Made by a program: the position numbers and the translations under genes
Origin: Devosia sp. Root685
Lineage (GTDB): Bacteria > Pseudomonadota > Alphaproteobacteria > Rhizobiales > Devosiaceae
NCBI RefSeq assembly: GCF_001427875.1
Contig: NZ_LMHK01000002.1
Location: 623,682 to 687,681 of the forward strand
Length of the DNA stretch: 64,000 bases
Reading direction: 5' to 3'
Notes under the pieces: generated by a model
Told to the model about the DNA's origin: nothing
Databases searched by the model: none
Seen by the model: only the letters and a program-made list of their open reading frames with translations
In this document: positions 45,632-53,638 of the stretch, piece after piece
How positions within the stretch are numbered: the first letter of the stretch is position 1
Layout: each line of letters opens with the position of its first letter

Positions 45632-45665
45632 AAGGCGCATCCCTCGGATGCGCCTTGATTTTTTT
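45632..45665 (+). terminator. Rho-independent terminator after yihA
   Basis: Perfect 11-bp stem AAGGCGCATCC/GGATGCGCCTT with a 3-nt loop, then GA and seven T residues. It separates the yidC-yihA unit from the opposing amidotransferase gene, ending 4 bp before the latter's stop codon. Confidence 0.93.
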
Positions 45666-45668
45666 CGA

Positions 45669-46376
45669 CTACGCGCTGCGAAAGAACTTGCCGATGTAGT
45701 CGGCGGTTTGAGCGCTGTCGGAGCCTTGGGCAAAAGAAGCGATGCCTTGCTCTACAACCTCGTCCGGCGCCCGACCGCGGCGGAGTTCGACGAGGGCGCG
45801 GGCGTAGTCATCGTGGAATTCTGGATGCGGCTGAAAACTTAAAGCCTTGCCGGACTTATAGAAAAGCCCGGCATTAGGGGTAAAGTCTGACGCCAGGATC
45901 ACCTCGGCCTCGGCAGGTGGCACGATCACCTGGTCCTGGTGCGAGCAGGCGATAGAGAGAGTTTCCGGCGCACCAGTCATGAAATCGGGGCGGTTGGTGA
46001 CGCGATAGGCGTGGCGGCCGAGACCCCAGCCTTTCTGGGACTTTTGGACGTCTCCGCCGAGCGCATCGGCCATGATCTGGTGGCCGAAACAGACGCCGAG
46101 CATGGGCGTTTTGGCGGCATAGGCGCGGCGAATGAACTCGCGCAGCGGCGGCAGCCAGTCGTGATCTTCGTAGACCCCAGCCGGGGAACCGGTGATGACA
46201 ATGCCCTCAATACGTGTGGGATCGGGTAACAGACTGTTCCCTTCGACAGCAACCACCTCGTAGCTAAAGCCATTTTCGGTGTTGTCGAACATGCGTTCGA
46301 ACATTGCATGGTAGGGACCGAAATTGTCGCGAAGCGGTTCGGGGACATCCCCGGTCTGGATGATGGTGAGGCGCAT
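45669..46376 (-). CDS. Class I glutamine amidotransferase (GMP synthase-like)
   Basis: 235 aa. The nucleophile elbow is LGVCFGHQIMADAL (Cys) and the catalytic His-Glu pair is in SFQPHPEFHDD. The ITGSPAGVYEDHDWL block is the oxyanion region. It is a stand-alone amidotransferase domain without synthetase, similar to proteins hydrolysing gamma-glutamyl compounds. The substrate is unknown. The start at 46376 gives the compact MRLTIIQTGD N-terminus. Confidence 0.85.
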   Translation of the reverse strand: MRLTIIQTGDVPEPLRDNFGPYHAMFERMFDNTENGFSYEVVAVEGNSLLPDPTRIEGIVITGSPAGVYEDHDWLPPLREFIRRAYAAKTPMLGVCFGHQIMADALGGDVQKSQKGWGLGRHAYRVTNRPDFMTGAPETLSIACSHQDQVIVPPAEAEVILASDFTPNAGLFYKSGKALSFQPHPEFHDDYARALVELRRGRAPDEVVEQGIASFAQGSDSAQTADYIGKFFRSA

Positions 46377-46468
46377 CTGGATTTTTGGCGTTCGGAAGGG
46401 TGGCCCCACCTAGCGAGGTTCGGCGCTAGAGATCAAGAGCGCATCGCCTCAACACAGCCATGCCCCCC

Positions 46469-46963
46469 TCAGGCGGCGACGAATTTGAGCGACACGCCGT
46501 TGATGCAATAGCGGAGCCCCGTCGGCGCCGGTCCATCGTTGAAGACATGCCCCTGGTGGCCGCCGCAATTACTGCAATGGACCTCGGTGCGAACCATGCC
46601 GAACGTATTGTCCTCGGTCGAGCCGATGGCGCCGGGGACGAAATCCCAGAAGCTCGGCCAGCCCGTGCCGCTATCGAATTTTTTGGCGGATTCAAACAGC
46701 AGCTGATCGCAACCGGCGCAATGAAAGGCCCCGGCCCGATGCTCGTCATTGAGCGGCGAGGTAAAGGGGCGCTCGGTGTCTTCGTGGCGAAGGACATTGT
46801 AGGCCGCGGGATCAAGCCTGGCCTTCCATTCTTCGTCGGTGAGCTTGAACGGGAAATCGCCTTCGCCCGCCACCGGCGCATTGTCACCGCGCCAGAGCGT
46901 AAAGGCAGAGAGAGCGGCCATGGCCGTGCCACCCAAAAGAACTGCGCGTCGCGTCAACTGCAT
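46469..46963 (-). CDS. msrB: Peptide-methionine (R)-S-oxide reductase with Tat-like signal
   Basis: 164 aa. The zinc cysteines C82/C85 (HCAGC) and C130/C133 (HCSNC) and the catalytic C153 in GLRYCINGVSL mark MsrB, which repairs oxidised methionine. The N-terminus (LTRRAVLLGGTAMAALSAF) is a twin-arginine-type signal, so the enzyme is predicted to be periplasmic. A second, cytoplasmic MsrB would be expected elsewhere in the genome. Confidence 0.93.
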   Translation of the reverse strand: MQLTRRAVLLGGTAMAALSAFTLWRGDNAPVAGEGDFPFKLTDEEWKARLDPAAYNVLRHEDTERPFTSPLNDEHRAGAFHCAGCDQLLFESAKKFDSGTGWPSFWDFVPGAIGSTEDNTFGMVRTEVHCSNCGGHQGHVFNDGPAPTGLRYCINGVSLKFVAA

Positions 46964-47028
46964 CTGACCTCTCCTGCCCCTCCGTCCATTATAGATCAGA
47001 CCGACCTGGCCCGGCGTCAACAAATAGA

Positions 47029-47058
47029 GAGGCCCCGCCCGGAGGGAAGCGGGGCCTC
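47029..47058 (-). terminator. Terminator-like hairpin after the fasciclin gene
   Basis: Perfect 10-bp stem GAGGCCCCGC/GCGGGGCCTC. Reading on the minus strand it is followed by TATTTGTT, a weak T-tract. It lies 30 bp after the fasciclin stop codon. Confidence 0.6.
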
Positions 47059-47088
47059 GTACCTCATTCGGTAAAGGACCGAAGAAGG

Positions 47089-47652
47089 TTACATCTTGGG
47101 GGTGAGAACCTTGTCGATGACGTGGATGACGCCATTGGACTGGAGGACGTCGGCAATGGTGACATTGGCGACAGTGCCATTTTCGTCGGTCACGGTGACC
47201 TTGCCGTCAGCCGCCTTGAGGGTCAGCTTGCAGCCACCAACGGTATCGACGACATGTTCGCCGCCATCAGCTTCCACCATACCGACGATATCGGTCGAGA
47301 GTGCCTTGGCGGCAATCACGTGACAGGTCAGGATCTTGGTCAGCATGTCCTTGTTTTCCGGCTTCAGCAGGGTTTCGACGGTGCCGGCCGGCAGGGCGTC
47401 GAACGCTTCGTTGGTCGGAGCAAGAACGGTGAAGGGGCCTGGGCCCGAAAGGGTATCGACAAGGCCGGCGGCCTTGACCGCTGCGACCAGCGTCGTGTGA
47501 TCGGCGGAATTGACGGCGTTCTCGATGATGTTCTTGTCGGCAAACATGGCTGCGCCGCCGACCATCGGATTGTCCTGGGCAAAGACGGAGCCGCTGAGGG
47601 CACCGAAGGACAGAATGGCGGCGACGGAAACAGCGCGCAGGGAAATGTTCAT
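47089..47652 (-). CDS. Secreted fasciclin-domain protein
   Basis: 187 aa with a signal peptide (about 1-25, ending GSVFAQ). One FAS1 domain covers about residues 45-185, with the hallmark blocks TVLAPTNEAFDALPAGTVE, LTCHVIAAKAL and the C-terminal VLQSNGVIHVIDKVL. Fasciclin proteins mediate adhesion or interact with surfaces. It lies in the same direction as an ECF sigma/anti-sigma pair. In mycobacteria the SigK/RskA pair controls fasciclin proteins, so the same link is likely here. Confidence 0.93.
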   Translation of the reverse strand: MNISLRAVSVAAILSFGALSGSVFAQDNPMVGGAAMFADKNIIENAVNSADHTTLVAAVKAAGLVDTLSGPGPFTVLAPTNEAFDALPAGTVETLLKPENKDMLTKILTCHVIAAKALSTDIVGMVEADGGEHVVDTVGGCKLTLKAADGKVTVTDENGTVANVTIADVLQSNGVIHVIDKVLTPKM

Positions 47653-47706
47653 TTGGGAGTTCCTTCCTGTTTATTTCTTGCCCGGTCATTGCGGGTCACA
47701 GGGAGG

Positions 47707-47733
47707 TACGGAGGGGTAGCGGGACGAGTTTCA
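47707..47733 (-). promoter_or_regulatory. Possible ECF-type promoter of the fasciclin gene
   Basis: On the minus strand TGAAAC (47728-47733) and CGTA (47707-47710) are 17 bp apart, about 55 bp upstream of the start codon. This resembles general ECF promoters (GAAC/CGT classes). I found no second copy upstream of the sigma gene, so confidence is low. Confidence 0.3.
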
Positions 47734-47832
47734 GGATTTTGGGCGGTATATTTTTTGCAAATGCTGAAACTGTTTGGGGGTTGGTTTCGTATGCGCGGAG
47801 GGCGGGTTGGCTGATGAAACGGTGCGAGCCGT

Positions 47833-47950
47833 CACCCCCTCCCAGCCTCCCCCATCAAGGGGGAGGTGTTGCATCGCGTTTGGGGTTGCTTCTCGTCACA
47901 GCCACTTGCTCTTTATCTCCCCCTTGATGGGGGAGGATGGGAGGGGGTGT
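47833..47950. repeat. Palindromic intergenic repeat, family A (copy 2, diverged)
   Basis: About 118 bp. Outer arms CACCCCCTCCCA and TGGGAGGGGGTG; inner arms CCTCCCCCATCAAGGGGGAG and CTCCCCCTTGATGGGGGAGG. It resembles copies at 32467 and 50338 in plan and in the CCCCC-rich arms but differs in sequence. It occupies the 315-bp gap between the anti-sigma and fasciclin genes. Confidence 0.7.
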
Positions 47951-47967
47951 TTCTGTTTCGGTAAACC

Positions 47968-48669
47968 CTAGATCTTGGTGACTGCGCCCTGTGCCACGAC
48001 CGGGCCGGTGGGCACGCCGGCGGGGGCACCGCCCTTGGGTTCGAGGGTGATCGCGAGGACGGAGCCTTCGCCCCAGCCGGCGCGCACTGCGTCCGAGAGT
48101 TCGACCGTGCTGCGTGCATTGATCGGCACGACGCCCATGGAGATGGGCGAGCCGCCACCCTGGATGGCCCAGAGCTCGTAGTCATTGTTAGGGAGCGCAT
48201 CGCCCGAAAGGGCAGTCAGCCGAACCGCGCCGGTGCCATCGTAAAGCGCGAGGAATTGCACATCGCTGCCTTCGGCACGAAGCGCCGCCACCAGTTGATT
48301 GGCGAGCGCGGACGAATCCGGTCGTGGTTGCATGACGGAAAAGCCCACCGCGACCGCAGCGACCGCAAGTGCCCCAGTCGCAACCGAGCGCCACAGGGCG
48401 AGACTATCCCACCAGGACGCGCGCTTTTCCTGCCCAAACAGCCGGGTTTCGATTCGCGGAAAGATGTAAGCGGGCGGCGTTACCGGCTCGAACTGTTCGT
48501 CGAGCCCGGAAAAGTGGCTGACCCAGAAATCATGTTCGCGCTGCAGCAGCGGATCGCCGGCAATCCGCCTGCCCATGGCCTCGTGTGCCGACGCACCGAG
48601 CAGGCCGAGGACATATTCCGCGATTGTGGCGCGGCCATCATCCCCTTCGTGTCTTTCTTGCTCGCTCAT
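47968..48669 (-). CDS. Anti-sigma factor (RskA/anti-sigma-K type)
   Basis: 233 aa. An N-terminal cytoplasmic sigma-binding region (AEYVLGLLGASAHEAMGRRI) is followed by one membrane helix (about 94-113). The periplasmic C-terminal anti-sigma-K domain has YDGTGAVRLTALSGDALPN, DYELWAIQGGGSPISMGV and ITLEPKGGAPAGVPTGPVVA. It holds the ECF sigma inactive until a signal leads to its removal. The start at 48669 overlaps the sigma stop by 4 bp. The zinc-binding HxxxCxxC motif is absent. Confidence 0.92.
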   Translation of the reverse strand: MSEQERHEGDDGRATIAEYVLGLLGASAHEAMGRRIAGDPLLQREHDFWVSHFSGLDEQFEPVTPPAYIFPRIETRLFGQEKRASWWDSLALWRSVATGALAVAAVAVGFSVMQPRPDSSALANQLVAALRAEGSDVQFLALYDGTGAVRLTALSGDALPNNDYELWAIQGGGSPISMGVVPINARSTVELSDAVRAGWGEGSVLAITLEPKGGAPAGVPTGPVVAQGAVTKI

Positions 48670-49217
48670 GAGGTCAGGCACTCTTTCAACTTGGCAAGGC
48701 TCCGGCGCAGCCAGGTCCGCATGGTGTTGAGCGGCACGGCATGGCGTTGAGCCAGTTCTTCGTAGCTGAAACCATCGAGATAGGCGCCCCGCACCGCCTC
48801 GGCGCGATCGGGCTCAAGCGTACCGAGGCAATGGGCAATGCGCGCACTGTCTTCGGCCTGCTCTACCTGACGCTCGGGACTGGGGCCCAGATCGGCGATA
48901 TCGAGGGCGACATCGATGTCTTCGCTGACTGGTCTTTTGACCCGCACCTTGTCGAGTGCATGATTGCGGGCAACAGCAACAAGCCAGCTGATCGGGCTAT
49001 ATTGACCGGCCACATAGCGGTCGGCCTTTTGCCAGATCTTGACGTAGATTTCCTGGATCGCTTCCTCGGTTTCAGCTCTGTCCCTCAAGATACGCAGGGC
49101 CACCCCGAAAAGTTTCGCGCTGGTGCGCTCGTAAAGCACCCGGAAAGCGGCCCTGTCGCGCAGGGCGCAACGGGCTATGAGGTCCGCAATGGCGCTCGCA
49201 TCAGCTTGCGTTGACAT
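48666..49217 (-). CDS. ECF-family RNA polymerase sigma factor
   Basis: 183 aa with region 2 (RAETEEAIQEIYVKIWQKAD, about 46-65) and region 4 (DGFSYEELAQRHAVPLNTMR plus TWLRRSLAKLKE). The order and overlap with an RskA-type anti-sigma place it in the SigK-like group. The nearest purine-rich ribosome site lies about 14 nt from the ATG, which suggests low initiation. Confidence 0.94.
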   Translation of the reverse strand: MSTQADASAIADLIARCALRDRAAFRVLYERTSAKLFGVALRILRDRAETEEAIQEIYVKIWQKADRYVAGQYSPISWLVAVARNHALDKVRVKRPVSEDIDVALDIADLGPSPERQVEQAEDSARIAHCLGTLEPDRAEAVRGAYLDGFSYEELAQRHAVPLNTMRTWLRRSLAKLKECLTS

Positions 49218-49405
49218 GTGTTTGGATATGCCTCCCGGCCCCCTCAGGGCTATATTGTTCAACGTGCCCGTCGCTCTTGCAACGCAAATCGGGGAGAAAT
49301 GGATCAATGGCCATGATTTTGTCGTTCAGAATGATTTAAACCCACGGCAAAATGGACTAGACCCTTGGCCCGTCCGCAGGTCTTCTTGAGGAAACCACCA
49401 CGCCC

Positions 49406-50308
49406 ATGTCTGACCAAAACACGACGACCGACCGCTTCAGCCACGATGCCGGCATTCTCGCCCAGGCCCTGCCCTATATGCAGCGCTATGAGGGCAAGAC
49501 GGTCGTGGTGAAATATGGCGGCCATGCCATGGGCGATCTCAAGCTCGGCCAGGCCTTTGCCCGCGACATCGCGCTTTTGAAGCAATCCAAGGTCAATCCC
49601 ATCGTCGTGCATGGCGGCGGACCGCAGATTGCTTCGATGCTGAAAAATCTCGGCATCGAATCCAAGTTCGAAGGCGGCCTTCGCGTCACCGATGCGCGGA
49701 CCATGGAAGTGGTCGAGATGGTGCTTGCCGGCTCGATCAACAAGGAAATCGTCGCGCTGATCAATGCCGAAGGCGAATGGGCCATCGGGCTTTGCGGCAA
49801 GGACGGCAATATGGTCTTTGCCCGCAAGGCAGAGAAGAAGGTGAAAGACCCCGGCTCCAATATCGAGCGCGTGCTCGATCTCGGGTTCGTCGGTGAGCCG
49901 GTCGAGGTTGACCGCACCCTGCTCGATCTTCTCGCCCGCTCGGAAATGATCCCGGTCATCGCCCCGGTTGCCCCGGGCCGCGACGGCAATACCTATAATA
50001 TCAACGCCGACACTTTTGCCGGCGCCATTGCCGGTTCGCTCGGGGCCAAGCGCCTGTTGTTCCTCACCGACGTGCCCGGCGTTCTCGACCGTAATGGCAA
50101 GCTCATTCCCGAGCTGAGTGTTTCCGACGCCAAGGCGCTGATTGCGGACGGCACGATTTCGGGCGGCATGATCCCAAAAGTCGAAACCTGCCTTGAAGCG
50201 CTCGACAACGGCGTCGAAGGCGTCGTGATCCTCAACGGCAAGATGCCGCATGTCGTGCTGGTCGAGCTATTCACCGAGTTTGGCGCCGGCACGCTGATCG
50301 TTCGGTAA
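49406..50308 (+). CDS. argB: Acetylglutamate kinase
   Basis: 300 aa. The amino-acid kinase glycine motifs [13 protein letters not shown] and [20 protein letters not shown], the arginine-pathway block [20 protein letters not shown] and LTDVPGV are all present. It phosphorylates N-acetylglutamate in arginine synthesis. The N-terminal helix before the kinase core is of the arginine-sensitive hexameric type. It is divergent from the sigma gene. Confidence 0.97.
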   Translation: MSDQNTTTDRFSHDAGILAQALPYMQRYEGKTVVVKYGGHAMGDLKLGQAFARDIALLKQSKVNPIVVHGGGPQIASMLKNLGIESKFEGGLRVTDARTMEVVEMVLAGSINKEIVALINAEGEWAIGLCGKDGNMVFARKAEKKVKDPGSNIERVLDLGFVGEPVEVDRTLLDLLARSEMIPVIAPVAPGRDGNTYNINADTFAGAIAGSLGAKRLLFLTDVPGVLDRNGKLIPELSVSDAKALIADGTISGGMIPKVETCLEALDNGVEGVVILNGKMPHVVLVELFTEFGAGTLIVR

Positions 50309-50337
50309 GAGAGCGGCGCAATTTCTGGCGCCGGCAC

Positions 50338-50448
50338 ACCCCCACCTAGCCTCCCCCTTATAGGGGGAGGGACCGGCCGTTGGTGCACAGATATCGTAGC
50401 AGGGCCTGATGCATCCCTCCCCCACAAGGGGGAGGTCAGGTGGGGGTT
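50338..50448. repeat. Palindromic intergenic repeat, family A (copy 3)
   Basis: About 111 bp. Outer arms CACCCCCACCTAGCC and the pairing TCAGGTGGGGGTT; inner arms CCCCTTATAGGGGGAGGGA and CCCTCCCCCACAAGGGGGAG, with GATGCATCC between. It closely matches copy 1 (32467) in its outer arms and lies between argB and the TauE/SafE gene. Confidence 0.8.
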
Positions 50449-50544
50449 GGCGCGGCACACGCTGAACAATCCACCTGCAAATGCTCGGAACTCGTTCTCC
50501 GCGAATGGTGTTTCGGCCTTCTGTGTTCCGACCTGTGAGGCATT

Positions 50545-51330
50545 TTGGGCTCTGAGTTTTTCATTTTCCTCGCTGTGGGATTTTTAGCCCAGATCGTCGA
50601 TGGCGCGCTGGGCATGGCCTATGGCGTTGTCAGTTCCACCATGCTGCTTTCCTTCGGCGTGCCCCCTGCCGCCGCATCGGCCAGCGTTCATGCGGCGGAA
50701 ATGTTCACGACGGCCGCCTCGGCCACGAGCCATGTGCGCAATCACAATGTGAACTGGAAGCTGTTTTGGCGGCTGGCGCCGGCCGGGATCCTCGGCGGCG
50801 TGCTCGGCACCTATCTTCTTACCGCCATCGATGGGGCGGTGCTGCGCCCGTTTGTGACGGTCTATCTGGGGCTGCTGGGGGTCTATATTCTCTATCGCGC
50901 CTTTCGCGCCCGCCGGGCGTACAAGGAGCCGCGCACGCAGATCGTCCTGCCGCTCGGGGTTGCGGGGGGCTTTGTCGATGCGGCGGGCGGGGGCGGCTGG
51001 GGGCCGATCGTGACGACGAGCCTGATCGGTTCGGGCGGCGCGCCGCGCTATATCATCGGTACGGTCAATACGGTCGAATTCTTCGTGACCACCGCGGTTT
51101 CGGTGGCGTTCATCACCGCACTCCTGACCGGCCACTGGGCCGATGCCGAAGGGATCGACCAATATTTCTGGTCGGTGGCGGGGCTGGTGGTGGGCGGCAT
51201 TGCCGCGGCGCCCCTTGCCGGCTTTGTGGTGCGGGTGCTGCCGGCCAATCGGCTGATGCTGCTGGTCGGGACGCTCGTCGTATTGCTGGCCTGCTATCAG
51301 ACCTGGGAATTGCTGTTCAAGGCCGCGTAA
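50545..51330 (+). CDS. TSUP-family permease (TauE/SafE)
   Basis: 261 aa from a TTG start with GTGAGG 5 nt upstream; no ATG is better placed. Eight membrane helices are expected. The family signature GxxxGxLGxGGG appears in LGVAGGFVDAAGGGGWGPIV, and the first repeat contains IVDGALGMAYGVVSSTMLLS. Members export sulfite or organosulfonates or move sulfur oxyanions. The substrate is not clear from context. Confidence 0.9.
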   Translation: MGSEFFIFLAVGFLAQIVDGALGMAYGVVSSTMLLSFGVPPAAASASVHAAEMFTTAASATSHVRNHNVNWKLFWRLAPAGILGGVLGTYLLTAIDGAVLRPFVTVYLGLLGVYILYRAFRARRAYKEPRTQIVLPLGVAGGFVDAAGGGGWGPIVTTSLIGSGGAPRYIIGTVNTVEFFVTTAVSVAFITALLTGHWADAEGIDQYFWSVAGLVVGGIAAAPLAGFVVRVLPANRLMLLVGTLVVLLACYQTWELLFKAA

Positions 51331-51333
51331 AAA

Positions 51334-51353
51334 GGGCCGCGCGAACGCGGCCC
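51334..51353. terminator. Bidirectional terminator between convergent genes
   Basis: Stem GGGCCGCG/CGCGGCCC with a CGAA tetraloop between the TauE/SafE and MFS stop codons; AAAAA precedes it on the plus strand, giving a T-run for the minus-strand gene. Confidence 0.7.
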
Positions 51354-51359
51354 CCTCAT

Positions 51360-52847
51360 TCAGACTTCGATGGCGACGTGCTGTGGTGCGCCACCCTGTT
51401 TCTTCGGGCTCGGCGCCTTGAAGAGGAAGGCGAGGAAGAAAACGAGGCCAAAGCTGATCACCTGATACCAGAGGGCCAGCGAGCCTGCCTCGGCAAAGGC
51501 TGCGTGAGGCGCGACGCCGCCGCCGAGCGACGTGCCGAGCCTGCCGAAGAACAGTTCCCCGATAATGGCGACACCAAGCGCGCCACCAACCTGCTGGAAT
51601 GCCTGCAGCGCGCCTGAGCCCGCACCCGCATCGCGGCCCGGCACATTGGCAAGGACGAGCTGGAACAGCGAGGAGAAGCCGAGGCCAAGGCCGATGCCGG
51701 CAATGAGGAGCGGCAGGAGGAAGGCCCAGTGATCGACGCTGTCGGTGACCCCGGCAATGTAGAAATGCAGCCAGCCGATGCCGAAGGTGAGCAGAGCGCC
51801 GGCAAGGGCCAGACGGCCGCGCAGATAACGGGCGCCGAAGCGGCCGGCGATGAGCGAGGCAATAAGCACACCCACCGAGAACGGGGTATTGGCGAGGCCC
51901 GATTCAAGCGGGGTGAAATCAAAGCCACCCTGCAAGAGCAGCGAAATCACCATGAACATGCCCGGAATGCCCGAGGCGAAAATGGTGACGACGAGAGCAC
52001 CGAACATGAACTGGCGGTTGGTGATCAGATCGAAGTTCAGCAATTGCGACTGGCCGAGCGCAGCGCGGCGGCGGGTCCAGAAGACGAACGAGACGAGGAG
52101 CGCGAGACCGGCAATGATCATGCCGAAAGCCCAGACGGGCCAGCCATAGGCGCGGCCTTCAACGATTGGAAACACCACCGCCATGATGCCGAGGCCGAAG
52201 AGGCTAATGCCGACATAGTCGTTGCGCAGCGTCGGGTGGCCGGGAAGACGCGGAATGAGGAACCAGCCGGCAACCACCGCGGCAATGCCGATCGGGATAT
52301 TGACGAGGAAAATCGGCTGCCAGGAAAGGCCGAAAAGATTGGCCGAGATCAGCACACCGCCAAGGATGGGACCGCAGACCGAGGCAAGGCCGGCCGAGAG
52401 GCCGAACAGCGAAAAGGCCTGGCCGCGTTCGTGCGGCGGGAAGGTGACGGTGGCGATGGCCAGCACCTGCGGGGTCATCATGGCGCCGGCAAGACCCTGG
52501 ATGATGCGAGCGACGATCAGGAACTCGATGTTTGGCGCGAGGCCGCAAAGGGCCGATGCCACGGTGAAGCCGGCGACGCCCCAGAGGAACAGCGTCGTAC
52601 GGCCCAAAATGTCGCCGAGGCGACCGAAGGGCAAAAGCCCGAGCGCGAAGGCGAGAATATAGGCGGCGACGACCCATTCGATCTGGTTGTCGGTGGCGCC
52701 GAGGTGGTCGCGCATCGAGGGGAGCGCCACATTGACGATGGTGACGTCGATCAGATTCATGAAATTGGCGATCAGCAGCACGAAAAGGCCGACCCAGCGG
52801 CGTGGATCGGGCGGTGCATCGGCCGCATGGGCGTGAGGAGAGGACAT
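51360..52847 (-). CDS. MFS drug transporter, DHA2 (EmrB/QacA) type
   Basis: 495 aa with about 14 helices. Motif D1 LIDVTIVNVALPSMRDHLGA, motif A FGRLGDILGRTTLFLWG, and motif C GLASVCGPILGGVL are present. It probably exports hydrophobic compounds by proton antiport. The start at 52847 is followed 5 bp upstream by the end of the TetR gene, so the two are co-transcribed from the operator upstream of tetR. Confidence 0.93.
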   Translation of the reverse strand: MSSPHAHAADAPPDPRRWVGLFVLLIANFMNLIDVTIVNVALPSMRDHLGATDNQIEWVVAAYILAFALGLLPFGRLGDILGRTTLFLWGVAGFTVASALCGLAPNIEFLIVARIIQGLAGAMMTPQVLAIATVTFPPHERGQAFSLFGLSAGLASVCGPILGGVLISANLFGLSWQPIFLVNIPIGIAAVVAGWFLIPRLPGHPTLRNDYVGISLFGLGIMAVVFPIVEGRAYGWPVWAFGMIIAGLALLVSFVFWTRRRAALGQSQLLNFDLITNRQFMFGALVVTIFASGIPGMFMVISLLLQGGFDFTPLESGLANTPFSVGVLIASLIAGRFGARYLRGRLALAGALLTFGIGWLHFYIAGVTDSVDHWAFLLPLLIAGIGLGLGFSSLFQLVLANVPGRDAGAGSGALQAFQQVGGALGVAIIGELFFGRLGTSLGGGVAPHAAFAEAGSLALWYQVISFGLVFFLAFLFKAPSPKKQGGAPQHVAIEV

Positions 52848-52852
52848 GAGGT

Positions 52853-53464
52853 TCAGCCTTGATTGGAAACGGGGAGGGAAAAGGCGCGCTCGAGCTCGGC
52901 GATGACGAGTTCGAGCGAAGCGCGGCGATGGGGACGCCAGCAATCGGAGAGGGAGGCGGTGACCATGATAGCCGCGGCATCGGGGTCGATATCGGGGCGA
53001 AAGGAGCCATCGGCGATGCCGATGCGGAAGATTTCCGCAAACTGGCCGGTCCAGAAGGACTGCATGGGCAGGATAATGTCGGCGATCGAAGCATCGCGGC
53101 GGGCGCGATCGACCAGTTCGCTGAGAACGCCGATGACTTCGGGCATTTCCGCGACAGTTTCGCGGAATTCGTCGAACTCGATGCGCAATTGCGCGAGGCC
53201 CGGCAGGTCCCGGCGGGGATGGCGCAGCGCCTGGCTCTTGAAATCGGTCCGCAGCGTCGCCGCCACCAGCGCCACCAGCGCCTCCTTGGTGGGCACGTGA
53301 TAGTGGAGCGTTGCGATATTGATGCCGACGCGCTCGGCAATATCGCGCGTGCGCAGCCCTTCGAGGCCCTTCTCGATGATGAGGGCGCGCGCGGCACGGG
53401 CAATGGCAATGCGCCGCTCGTCGCCGCTTTCGCGCTTATGGAACTGGGTCTGTTCAGGGCACAT
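52853..53464 (-). CDS. TetR-family repressor
   Basis: 203 aa. The helix-turn-helix is at about residues 15-60 (IAIARAARALIIEKGLEGLR, TRDIAERVGINIATLHYHVP). The C-terminal ligand domain has a long helical bundle. It precedes the MFS exporter by 5 bp and likely represses it. The ATG at 53464 has no clear ribosome site; a GTG at 53512 is possible but would overlap the operator edge. Confidence 0.88.
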   Translation of the reverse strand: MCPEQTQFHKRESGDERRIAIARAARALIIEKGLEGLRTRDIAERVGINIATLHYHVPTKEALVALVAATLRTDFKSQALRHPRRDLPGLAQLRIEFDEFRETVAEMPEVIGVLSELVDRARRDASIADIILPMQSFWTGQFAEIFRIGIADGSFRPDIDPDAAAIMVTASLSDCWRPHRRASLELVIAELERAFSLPVSNQG

Positions 53465-53514
53465 GGAGGTGTGGGAGTCTCGTTTGGGTGCGCTCCAATA
53501 CACCCGGCGCACTC

Positions 53515-53536
53515 CTCAATCAATCATTTGATTGAG
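53515..53536. promoter_or_regulatory. Candidate TetR operator
   Basis: A perfect 22-bp inverted repeat, arms CTCAATCAA and TTGATTGAG around TCAT, about 50 bp upstream of the tetR start and between tetR and the divergent ilvA. Length and symmetry fit a TetR dimer site. Confidence 0.65.
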
Positions 53537-53638
53537 AAAATGTGCCATGCCGGAAACGCATGCGGCTTTGCTAAGGCGGGGCGTTGACATTTGCTGTCAG
53601 CAGGCGTCCTTCACCCCCATATTCTGGGAAGCCGTGCC

